Shown here in pieces: positions 6,622 to 12,063 of a stretch of DNA of 12,063 bases (positions are counted from its first letter, which is position 1; the number at the start of each line of letters is the position of its first letter). Source of the stretch: Candidatus Thiodiazotropha taylori (GTDB taxonomy: Bacteria > Pseudomonadota > Gammaproteobacteria > Chromatiales > Chromatiaceae); NCBI GenBank assembly GCA_019100305.1, contig JAHRHW010000097.1, positions 1 through 12,063 on the forward strand, read 5' to 3'. The notes under the pieces are model-generated. The model had not been told where the DNA came from and ran no database searches. It saw only the letters and a program-made list of their open reading frames with translations. The position numbers and the translations under genes are program-made.

Positions 6622-7125
6622 CTAAGGCACCCAGTCTATGCCCACACCGATGCGTTTTGGAACCTGGTACTCATCCTCGCCATTGCGGATACTGACCAAC
6701 AGATCCCAGGCACCCTTCAGGGGGAAGCTCACTGTAGCCTCGTAGAGACCAGGGCCGACCCGCTGCATGGGTACAGAAAAATCCTGATCCGCATCAGACG
6801 GGCGATAGGCATGAAAGGTGACTTCATCACGGTCGATCGGGGTACCTTCCCGGTCTTTCACCGAATATTGGCAAACTACTGGCTGGCCAATCTCTATTTT
6901 TGAAGGCAGTTTGATCTTCATCACCCATTTGGGATCACGGGCCTGGCGTTTGAGCATGTTTTTCTCATAATCCTGGCCACGGTCATAGAAGTCATCCACA
7001 ACCAATCCCGGATTGTTCTGTGTTGCCAGGTAGATCATGATCATGTTCATGGTGAAGAAAATCACCACCATGACCACCCAGCCGATTACCCAGGGACTCC
7101 TCCAAGCTGATTTTTTATCTATCAT
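6622..7125 (-). CDS. ccoH: cbb3 oxidase assembly protein CcoH/FixH
   Basis: A 167-aa FixH-family protein. One N-terminal helix (about residues 11-34, PWVIGWVVMVVIFFTMNMIM) anchors a periplasmic domain. After the helix comes VVDDFYDRGQDYEKN, the conserved region around D44-N56 in this family. The rest is a beta-sandwich-like domain with RVGPGLYEATVSFPLKGAWD (about 122-141), typical of FixH C-termini. CcoH interacts with the assembling oxidase and is needed for its stability in studied bacteria. The ATG at 7125 has no Shine-Dalgarno sequence that I can see. A perfect TATAAT box (7134-7139) ends 8 nt upstream, so the message could be nearly leaderless, or translation could rely on other features. 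ccoI begins 138 nt downstream. The family call is strong; the exact start is the only reasonable in-frame choice before the helix. Confidence 0.9.
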   Translation of the reverse strand: MIDKKSAWRSPWVIGWVVMVVIFFTMNMIMIYLATQNNPGLVVDDFYDRGQDYEKNMLKRQARDPKWVMKIKLPSKIEIGQPVVCQYSVKDREGTPIDRDEVTFHAYRPSDADQDFSVPMQRVGPGLYEATVSFPLKGAWDLLVSIRNGEDEYQVPKRIGVGIDWVP

Positions 7126-7133
7126 GGCTGCAA

Positions 7134-7139
7134 ATTATA
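7134..7139 (-). promoter_or_regulatory. TATAAT -10 box directly upstream of ccoH
   Basis: The minus strand reads TATAAT, ending 8 nt before the ATG of ccoH, which puts the expected start of transcription only a few bases before, or at, the start codon. The -35 position (7157-7162, TTCATT with a 17-nt spacer) matches only TT and A of the consensus. The box lies immediately after the ccoG terminator, where a promoter would be needed to restart transcription. AT-rich DNA next to a terminator can produce such a hexamer by chance. Confidence 0.4.
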
Positions 7140-7150
7140 ACGACTACTCG

Positions 7151-7187
7151 TAAAAAAATGAAAAGGGCGGACATCGCTGCCCGCCCT
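7151..7187 (-). terminator. Intrinsic terminator after ccoG
   Basis: On the minus strand AGGGCGG (7181-7187) pairs perfectly with CCGCCCT (7164-7170) around a 10-nt loop, and is followed by a T-rich run, TTTCATTTTTTTA. It starts 26 nt after the ccoG stop codon, where a terminator should be. The 7-bp GC-rich stem with T-run is a good rho-independent signal, although the T-run is interrupted by CA, so read-through into ccoH is likely at some level. Confidence 0.75.
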
Positions 7188-7213
7188 GAGATTGTCGGCT
7201 ATTTTACCAAGAG

Positions 7214-8650
7214 CTAGCGTTTTGGGCCAATAAAAACGCTCGTTCGGCTGTTTTCCAGGACCTCACCATCCTGCTCACCCCGAACTTTGAAGATGACCGG
7301 CAGACTTTCAGCCGCCAGATTCTCCTGGGGTACCCGAACAAACACGGTTCGAGGTGTAACCTTGCCATGGCGAGCTGTGGTGACCTGGTCTGCATCGACC
7401 AGAATCAGGCCTTCCAGACCTTCAGCACTGATGGTGACAGGTAGGTCATTGCTCGTTTTGTTGAGGATTTTGACAGTGTATTTGTTCTGAATACTGCCAT
7501 CGCTCTGCAACACAAAGAGAGGCTGGCGATCGTGGATCACCTTGATCTCGAGGGGGGCAAGTGAGGTTAAACCGTAGGCAATACCGGCCAGTGCCAGGGT
7601 CATAATCGCAGAGTAGACCCAGACTCTGGGACGCTTGTAGAGTGGCAGCGGCTTCTTGTTCGCCTCAAGAGACTCAAACGACTCATAACGAATCAGACCT
7701 GTGGGTCGACCGATTTTCTCCATCACCTCGTCACAGGCATCGATGCAGAGTGCACACATGATGCAGCCTTCCTGCTGACCATGGCGGATATCCACACCAG
7801 TCGGGCAAACAGCGATACACTGCTTGCAGTCCACACAATCACCGGTGGTCCGCTCTTCTTCCGATTGCCCCTTCTTGAGACGCCCTCTGGGCTCACCACG
7901 ATGAAAGTCATAGGAGGGTACAACAGTGGTCTTATCGATCATCACCCCTTGGATTCGAGCATAAGGGCAGAGCCAGAAGCAGGCCTGTTCACGCATATAG
8001 CCAGCCAGCACGTAGGTTCCCACCGTAAACAGCGCAATGGTGCCATACGCCACCGAGCCGGCCTGCAGGGTAAAAACATCGCGCCAAAGGTCAAACGCAT
8101 CATAAAACCAGGCAACAAAACTGATACCGGTCAGAACTGAGATCAGTAACCAGAGCAGATGCTTGGTTACCTTGATTCGGATCTTTCTGGCACTCAGAGA
8201 CTCTTTTTCAAGCTTGCGTCTTTTAACCGGATTCCCCTCGAGTTTTTCTTCCAGCCAGGTGAACACATCGGTCCAGACGGTCTGAAAGCAGAAGAAGCCA
8301 CAATAGACCCGGCCGGCCAGTGCGGTTGCCACCGCCAGCAGCAGGGCAAAAAACAGCAGAGTCAAAGAGAGCATCCAGAAATCCTGGGGCAGAATGGTTG
8401 CACCAAGAATATGAAACTGTCTGTTTGGGATATCGAACAGCACCGCCTGACGATCACCCCACTGAAAATAGGGGCCGATGAAATAGATGATCCAGAAAGA
8501 GGCCGCCAGCCATTTCAGGTTTCGCCAGTGTCCACCCATACGTTTGGCATGAATCGTCTCTTCACCGGTATTCAGATGCCAATGTGCGGATTCAGCGTAT
8601 AGGTCATCCACAACCTGTTGTTTGGATGCAGTCGTATCACTAGCGCTCAA
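7214..8650 (-). CDS. ccoG: Cytochrome c oxidase accessory protein CcoG (membrane 2x[4Fe-4S] ferredoxin)
   Basis: CcoG/FixG/RdxA is a polytopic membrane ferredoxin; work in other bacteria shows it reduces Cu2+ to Cu+ for cbb3 assembly. The 478-aa protein has five predicted helices (about 46-62, 90-112, 165-182, 200-218, 343-362). The conserved membrane motifs are GRVYCGFFCFQTVWTD (C117/C121) and EQACFWLCPYARIQG (C224/C228). Two [4Fe-4S] sites follow, C272-C275-C278-C282 (CVDCKQCIAVCP) and C296-C299-C302-C306 (CIMCALCIDAC). A C-terminal immunoglobulin-like FixG domain fills the remainder (about 370-478). All cofactor cysteines are present. The start is TTG at 8650, supported by AGAGGAG 8 nt upstream (8659-8665) and the lack of another nearby in-frame start. 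The gene is separated from the oxidase structural genes by a terminator and a spacer of its own. Confidence 0.95.
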   Translation of the reverse strand: MSASDTTASKQQVVDDLYAESAHWHLNTGEETIHAKRMGGHWRNLKWLAASFWIIYFIGPYFQWGDRQAVLFDIPNRQFHILGATILPQDFWMLSLTLLFFALLLAVATALAGRVYCGFFCFQTVWTDVFTWLEEKLEGNPVKRRKLEKESLSARKIRIKVTKHLLWLLISVLTGISFVAWFYDAFDLWRDVFTLQAGSVAYGTIALFTVGTYVLAGYMREQACFWLCPYARIQGVMIDKTTVVPSYDFHRGEPRGRLKKGQSEEERTTGDCVDCKQCIAVCPTGVDIRHGQQEGCIMCALCIDACDEVMEKIGRPTGLIRYESFESLEANKKPLPLYKRPRVWVYSAIMTLALAGIAYGLTSLAPLEIKVIHDRQPLFVLQSDGSIQNKYTVKILNKTSNDLPVTISAEGLEGLILVDADQVTTARHGKVTPRTVFVRVPQENLAAESLPVIFKVRGEQDGEVLENSRTSVFIGPKR

Positions 8651-8977
8651 TGGCTCAACTCCTCTGAAACAGTGGGGATAAATAAGAAAAAAATGATATA
8701 GACAGGCTTATCGTCAAGCCATGCGATTTATCAATAAGTTAGAAGCAATTAAACAACACTCCATGGCTATTTTACAGAATAATGCGACGACTCAAAACGA
8801 TTTCAGCGACTTGGCAATGCCGGAAATACTGAATAGCTAAATAAGTAACACACTGTTTTAACTACCCAATCTGCATGAAAAATTTGCCAAGTAAAGCTCA
8901 CCAAACAAACTAATCCCTAATAAAGCAAGTGTTATTACAACGTATCAGAAACCGCCAGACAGTAACTTTTCATACAT
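8651..8977. other. Non-coding spacer between the ccoG start and the ccoNOQP terminator
   Basis: About 327 nt with no convincing gene; only very short frames occur. It should contain the ccoG promoter (next entry). A 9-nt inverted repeat, ACTTGGCAA (8809-8817)/TTGCCAAGT (8884-8892), is separated by 66 nt. The region is AT-rich compared with the genes around it. Confidence 0.5.
8695..8734 (-). promoter_or_regulatory. Candidate ccoG promoter with an FNR half-site
   Basis: On the minus strand one perfect FNR half, TTGAT (8730-8734), begins the 14-mer TTGATAAATCGCAT; the second half matches only 2 of 5 positions. A -10-like TATATC lies at 8695-8700. The distance from the 14-mer centre to this hexamer fits an activator bound at -41.5. 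The predicted start is near 8688, leaving a leader of about 38 nt before the TTG start. TTGACG at about 8711-8716 does not have the right spacing to be the -35 partner of the same -10. This is spacing-based inference with a half-match only. Confidence 0.35.
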
Positions 8978-9005
8978 AAAAAAAGGGGGGTACAAATACC
9001 CCCCT
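8978..9005 (-). terminator. Strong intrinsic terminator closing the ccoNOQP block
   Basis: On the minus strand AGGGGGGTA (8997-9005) pairs perfectly over 9 bp with TACCCCCCT (8984-8992) around the 4-nt loop TTTG (8993-8996), followed by an uninterrupted T-run (8978-8983). It lies about 25 nt after the stop of the 41-aa gene at 9030, which supports that small gene as the last cistron of the oxidase operon. Confidence 0.9.
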
Positions 9006-9029
9006 CTTCTAACTTAGAGCGAATCTTGC

Positions 9030-9155
9030 TCAGCTGTTATGCTTTTCTGCATCACTCTTGATGAGTTTGCTGACCTTGAAGCCCAAGAAGATGATGATCA
9101 CCACACTAATCACCACGGTGACTATAGAACCCCAAAAAACTGCATCTCCGTTCAT
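9030..9155 (-). CDS. Small single-helix membrane protein after ccoP (CcoM-like candidate)
   Basis: A 41-aa protein read from the ATG at 9155 to TGA at 9030: MNGDAVFWGSIVTVVISVVI, then IIFLGFKVSKLIKSDAEKHN and a final S. It has a short N-terminal arm, one long helix (about residues 6-26) and a basic C-terminal tail, which predicts N-out/C-in topology. The ribosome site is excellent (AAGGGG, 6 nt before ATG). It lies between ccoP and the operon terminator, with 82 nt before it. In Pseudomonas stutzeri a one-helix subunit of similar size, CcoM, was found bound to the cbb3 oxidase. The size, topology and context here are similar, but I cannot show sequence homology. It could equally be a different small assembly factor. 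The coding status rests on the ribosome site, helix pattern, and gene-terminator placement. Confidence 0.75.
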   Translation of the reverse strand: MNGDAVFWGSIVTVVISVVIIIFLGFKVSKLIKSDAEKHNS

Positions 9156-9176
9156 AGCAATCCCCTTATCTTGTAA

Positions 9177-9202
9177 CCGTGTGAGCTTCGATGCTCACAC
9201 GG
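9177..9202 (-). repeat. Perfect 10-bp intercistronic hairpin between ccoP and the 41-aa gene
   Basis: CCGTGTGAGC (9177-9186) and GCTCACACGG (9193-9202) are exact reverse complements around a 6-nt loop. On the minus strand the stem is followed by TTACAAG and not by a T-run, so it should not terminate transcription. It lies 35 nt after the ccoP stop and about 21 nt before the ribosome site of the next gene. Such hairpins can protect the 3' end of the upstream message or mark a processing point, giving unequal amounts of the two parts. Confidence 0.8.
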
Positions 9203-9237
9203 CCATGGTGAAAAAAATGCTTGTCGGCTTACCCGCC

Positions 9238-10089
9238 TTATTGTCCGCCACCGAATCGGTGGACATAGACAGCAAGCTTTTTGATGTCATCTTCTGACAG
9301 ACGACCACCGAAAGCCGGCATAACAGCATCACGAGTCTTAGGCTCAGTTGCGTCATTTACACCGTACTTGATGGAGTATTTGATGCTGTCTAGCAGGGTC
9401 TCACCTTCAGCAGGCATAAAACGATAGATGCCATCGGTCAGATTAGCTGAACCGAGTACGGCCATGCCCTTACCGTCCATGCCATGACAGGCGATACAAC
9501 CCTTCTGAGTGAAGTTAGGATCAGAAGTGGGGTTACCAGCCATGATTGCTTCAGACAAGCTGTCGATCTCTGCATCCGAGAGGATCTTGCCGTGAGCGGT
9601 CATGATGCCCTTACGGCCCATGGCGATCGTCTGCTGAATGTTGTCGACACTACCGCCATAGAGCCAGTCGTCGTCAGCCAGTACAGGATAGCCCGGACCA
9701 CCCTGACCACCGCCGCCATGACAGGCCGCACAGTTGTCACCAAACAGCACCTTCGCAGAAGCAATGGTGTATTGGGTCAGAGCAGGTGTAGCCAGAATCT
9801 CTTTGGCTGACATGCCCTTGATCTGGGTTTCGAACTCGGCACGTACCGCTTCAACCTCGTCCACACCCTTCTTGTACTCATCCATCTGACTCCAACCCAT
9901 GATGCCCTGAGTAGGCTCCTGACCTATAGGCCACATGGGGTAGAGAACACCATAGGCAATCCACCAGATTACCGATGCCCAGAAGGCGATCATCCACCAC
10001 CGTGGAGGAGGATTACTCAGCTCCCGGAGGTTGTCGTCCCAAATATGTCCGGTGTTATTTTCACCCGGAAAAGGATTATTTTCCGCCAT
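9238..10089 (-). CDS. ccoP: cbb3-type cytochrome c oxidase subunit III, dihaem cytochrome c (CcoP)
   Basis: CcoP receives electrons from soluble or membrane cytochrome c and passes them to CcoO. The 283-aa protein has one N-terminal helix (about 32-52, WMIAFWASVIWWIAYGVLY) preceded by NNTGHIWDDNLRELSNPPPR, a highly conserved CcoP N-terminus. Two periplasmic cytochrome c domains follow, with CAACH at 120-124 and CIACH at 198-202. Likely axial methionines are M163 (GIMTAHG) and M257 (AVMPAFGG). The ATG at 10089 is chosen because the conserved N-terminus begins right after it and GGAG lies 6 nt upstream. The frame is open to an ATG at 10146 but that extension lies inside ccoQ. The gene overlaps the end of ccoQ by 14 nt, suggesting translational coupling. 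Confidence 0.95.
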   Translation of the reverse strand: MAENNPFPGENNTGHIWDDNLRELSNPPPRWWMIAFWASVIWWIAYGVLYPMWPIGQEPTQGIMGWSQMDEYKKGVDEVEAVRAEFETQIKGMSAKEILATPALTQYTIASAKVLFGDNCAACHGGGGQGGPGYPVLADDDWLYGGSVDNIQQTIAMGRKGIMTAHGKILSDAEIDSLSEAIMAGNPTSDPNFTQKGCIACHGMDGKGMAVLGSANLTDGIYRFMPAEGETLLDSIKYSIKYGVNDATEPKTRDAVMPAFGGRLSEDDIKKLAVYVHRFGGGQ

Positions 10090-10282
10090 TTTTATCTCCG
10101 CTATCAATTGCATCATCGTCCATCGGGATAAAGCGATTCTTTTCAAGCTTATCCTTGTTCTTTGGACGTAGCGCGTAGAAATATACGCCTATCATCAGGA
10201 AGAAGGTGACCACCGTCATGATCATGCCGATCCAATCGTTGGTGGTCATCGCCTCCCAATTAGTTGAAAAGTACTCTTTCAT
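10076..10282 (-). CDS. ccoQ: cbb3-type oxidase small subunit CcoQ
   Basis: A 68-aa single-helix protein. The helix is at about residues 18-38 (IGMIMTVVTFFLMIGVYFYAL) and is followed by RPKNKDKLEKNRFIPMDDD, a basic then acidic tail typical of CcoQ. CcoQ stabilises the oxidase complex in some species and is not catalytic. The ATG at 10282 overlaps the ccoO stop in a TAATG junction, so ribosomes can re-initiate directly; no independent ribosome site is visible. A second ATG (residue 12, at 10249) has GGGAGG only 2 nt upstream, too close to be ideal, but it would give a 57-aa protein of more usual CcoQ length. Identity rests on the helix-tail pattern and on the position between ccoO and ccoP. Confidence 0.9.
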   Translation of the reverse strand: MKEYFSTNWEAMTTNDWIGMIMTVVTFFLMIGVYFYALRPKNKDKLEKNRFIPMDDDAIDSGDKNGGK

Positions 10283-10995
10283 TACTGACGATAGACTTTG
10301 TTTTCATCCAAAGTAGCCATGGTGCCCAGAACCTGCAGGTAGGCTACCATCGCATCTTCTTCAGTCTTGCCCGCCAGTTCTGCGTTTGCAGTGGCGATAT
10401 CTTCATCGGTGTATGGAACACCTAAAAGACGCATGGCTTTAAAACGACTTGCCATATCCTTGCCCTCGATCATGTTGTCTTTCAACCAAGGGTAGTTGGG
10501 CATGACGGACTCTGGAACCACAGAGCGTGGCTCACGCAGATGCTTGCGATGCCAGTCATCTGAATATTTGCCGCCGAGACGGGCAAAATCAGGACCGGTA
10601 CGCTTGGAGCCCCACTGGAAGGGATGGTCGTACATGGACTCGGAAGCCAGTGAGTAGTGACCATAACGCTCTTTCTCATCACGGAAAGGACGCACCATCT
10701 GAGAGTGGCAGGTATAGCAACCTTCTTTCAGATAGATATCACGTCCAGCCAGCTCCAGTGAAGTATACGGACGCATACCGTCACCAGGCTTGTGATCATG
10801 CAGAGTCTGACCTGGCTGACGCTGCCAGAGCAGTTCAGGCGCTGCATTGTGCTCCATGGTGTTCTTCATGGTGAAAAGCGGAACAATTTCGACCAGACCA
10901 CCTACTGAGAGGGATATAGCCAGAATGATCAGGAGCAGCCAGATGTTTTTCTCCATCTTCTCCTGAAAGCTTACAGATTGGTTATCATTCGCCAT
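10282..10995 (-). CDS. ccoO: cbb3-type cytochrome c oxidase subunit II, monohaem cytochrome c (CcoO)
   Basis: CcoO relays electrons from CcoP to the haem b of CcoN. The 237-aa protein has one N-terminal helix (about 18-40, IWLLLIILAISLSVGGLVEI) and a single haem c site CYTCH (93-97) in the invariant context GRDIYLKEGCYTCHSQMVRP. SESMYDHPFQWGSKRTGPD (about 118-136) and VMPNYPWL (164-171, M165 the likely axial ligand) are also family hallmarks. The ATG at 10995 is favoured by AAGGGGG 9 nt upstream and by the ccoN spacing (19 nt); the frame continues upstream into ccoN but without family sequence. Between the helix and GMRPYTSLELAGRDIY there is an extra stretch (about residues 51-73, APELLWQRQPGQTLHDHKPG and on) that I do not remember from typical CcoO proteins of about 200 aa. 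Confidence 0.95.
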   Translation of the reverse strand: MANDNQSVSFQEKMEKNIWLLLIILAISLSVGGLVEIVPLFTMKNTMEHNAAPELLWQRQPGQTLHDHKPGDGMRPYTSLELAGRDIYLKEGCYTCHSQMVRPFRDEKERYGHYSLASESMYDHPFQWGSKRTGPDFARLGGKYSDDWHRKHLREPRSVVPESVMPNYPWLKDNMIEGKDMASRFKAMRLLGVPYTDEDIATANAELAGKTEEDAMVAYLQVLGTMATLDENKVYRQ

Positions 10996-11014
10996 TTTGC
11001 GAAACCCCCTTAAA

Positions 11015-12063
11015 TTAAGCTGTAGCCGCAGCGGTGCGGGCTTGTTGCAAACTACCTTCGCTTGACGCTTTGGCAACAGTCATAAGGATGTTGATCAGCA
11101 TCATTACAGCACCAAGCAGGAAGATCGCACCACCGATCGCACGCATGGCGTAGTAGGGATGCATTGCTTCAACGGATTCCGCAAAGGTGTAAGCCAGAGT
11201 GCCGTACTCATCATAGGCACGCCACATCAGGCCCTGCATGATACCGGAGACCCACATCGCAACGACGTAGATAACCGCACCGATGGTTGCTGTCCAGAAG
11301 TGAGCATTGATCAGCTTGGTTGACCACATTTCAGTGTGGAAGGTACGCGTCATCAGGTGGTAGATCGCACCGATGGCAACCATGGCGACCCAACCCAGAG
11401 CACCGGAGTGTACGTGACCTACGGTCCAGTCGGTGTAGTGAGAGAGGGCGTTAACAGTCTTCAGCGACATGACCGGACCTTCGAAGGTGGACATGGCGTA
11501 GAAGGCCAGAGACATAATCATGAAACGCAGAACGTAGTCGGTACGCAGCTTGTCCCAGGCACCGGACAGGGTCATCATGCCGTTTACAGCACCACCCCAT
11601 GAAGGAATGATCATGGCCAGAGAGACCGCGGCACCAAGAGAGCCGGTCCAGTCAGGCAGTGCGGTGTATTGCAGATGGTGAGCACCCAGCCATACATAAC
11701 CGAACATCAGCGCCCAGAAGTGGATAACTGACAGACGATAGGAGTAGACGGGACGACCAGCCTGCTTGGGTACGAAGTAGTACATAATACCGAGGAAGCC
11801 AGCTGTCAGGTAGAAACCTACCGCGTTATGTCCCCACCACCACTGAACCATGGCGTCCTGAACACCGGAGAAGACAGAGTAGGATCTGAACAGATCAACC
11901 GGGATAGCCAGGCTGTTGACCACATGCAGGTAGGTGATCATCACCATCATACCCAGGAAGAACCAGTTGGATACATAGATGTGAGATGACTTCCTGGTGG
12001 CCAGGGTCATGATGAAGTTGAATGAATAGGCCAACCAGACGACCGCGATCGCCAGATCAATCG
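11015..12063 (-). CDS. ccoN: cbb3-type cytochrome c oxidase catalytic subunit I (CcoN), 5' end cut by window edge
   Basis: CcoN reduces oxygen at a haem b3-CuB site and pumps protons. The window holds the last 348 codons; the frame is open through base 12063. The visible ligands, counted from the TTG codon at 12034, are H69 in WWWGHNAVGF (CuB), Y113 in GYVWLGAHH (cross-linked tyrosine), H119 and H120 (CuB), and H207 (haem b3) and H209 (haem b) in TVGHVHSGALGW. As I recall the Pseudomonas stutzeri numbering (H207, Y251, H257, H258, H345, H347), every residue here is offset by exactly 138, so there are no internal gaps and about 129 residues are missing upstream. That missing part includes the second haem b histidine. 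The protein ends in a soluble tail (EGSLQQARTAAATA). ccoO starts 19 nt downstream. The operon promoter lies outside the window. Confidence 0.97.
   Translation of the reverse strand, partial: IDLAIAVVWLAYSFNFIMTLATRKSSHIYVSNWFFLGMMVMITYLHVVNSLAIPVDLFRSYSVFSGVQDAMVQWWWGHNAVGFYLTAGFLGIMYYFVPKQAGRPVYSYRLSVIHFWALMFGYVWLGAHHLQYTALPDWTGSLGAAVSLAMIIPSWGGAVNGMMTLSGAWDKLRTDYVLRFMIMSLAFYAMSTFEGPVMSLKTVNALSHYTDWTVGHVHSGALGWVAMVAIGAIYHLMTRTFHTEMWSTKLINAHFWTATIGAVIYVVAMWVSGIMQGLMWRAYDEYGTLAYTFAESVEAMHPYYAMRAIGGAIFLLGAVMMLINILMTVAKASSEGSLQQARTAAATA

Noticed and set aside
8745..8793. Very short open frame beginning with an ATG in the ccoG upstream region
   Set aside because: It is only about 16 codons, has no ribosome site, and overlaps the candidate promoter.
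10090..10146. Longer start for ccoP
   Set aside because: The added residues lie in ccoQ and match nothing in CcoP, while the conserved N-terminus begins right after the ATG at 10089, which has GGAG upstream.
10996..11076. Longer start for ccoO
   Set aside because: The extension runs into the end of ccoN and shows no CcoO-like sequence; the ATG at 10995 has its own ribosome site.
1..12063. Mobile elements, CRISPR arrays, tRNA or rRNA genes
   Set aside because: I looked for direct-repeat arrays, transposase-like proteins, terminal inverted repeats and tRNA-like arms on both strands and saw none.

Overview
This window looks like part of a gammaproteobacterial chromosome with moderate GC content. 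It carries a complete biogenesis region for a cbb3-type (high-affinity, microaerobic) cytochrome c oxidase. The AlaC-type aminotransferase, the Mth938-fold protein, the FNR-type operator and the gene order ccoNOQP-ccoGHIS all fit a facultative or microaerobic gammaproteobacterium, perhaps a sulfur oxidiser of the Chromatiales/Sedimenticola/Thiodiazotropha type. That finer placement is an impression from the protein sequences and was not tested.

Layout from right to left, in the direction of transcription of the main block (minus strand). The block begins with ccoN (5' end cut by the window edge at 12063), then ccoO, ccoQ and ccoP, tightly packed with a TAATG junction and a 14-nt overlap. A 10-bp intercistronic hairpin follows. 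Next comes an easily missed 41-codon gene for a one-helix membrane protein (9030-9155, CcoM-like by position and shape), closed by a strong intrinsic terminator (8978-9005). After about 325 nt of non-coding DNA holding a candidate FNR-half-site promoter, the accessory genes follow: ccoG (TTG start), a terminator, ccoH/fixH (apparently without a Shine-Dalgarno sequence, 8 nt after a TATAAT box), ccoI (GTG start, Cu+ P-type ATPase) and ccoS.

Left of ccoS is a less familiar stretch, 1847-3715. It has a plus-strand signal-anchored protein of 231 aa, a non-coding region rich in inverted repeats, a 47-aa single-helix protein, and a 184-aa protein with four predicted membrane segments. A perfect TTGAT-N4-ATCAA FNR/ANR box lies 47 nt upstream of the 184-aa gene. 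I do not recognise these three proteins. Their place beside the oxidase assembly genes, and the FNR box, make them candidates for microaerobic or cbb3-related functions.

The left end holds a Mth938-domain protein (plus strand) and, divergent from it, an AlaC-type PLP aminotransferase that lacks only its last residues. These look like ordinary housekeeping genes.

How the genes work together: CcoN, CcoO and CcoP are the catalytic and electron-input subunits. CcoQ and perhaps the 41-aa protein are small accessory subunits. CcoI supplies copper for the CuB site, and CcoG, CcoH and CcoS assist copper handling, assembly and cofactor insertion. I saw no tRNA, rRNA, CRISPR array or insertion sequence in the window.
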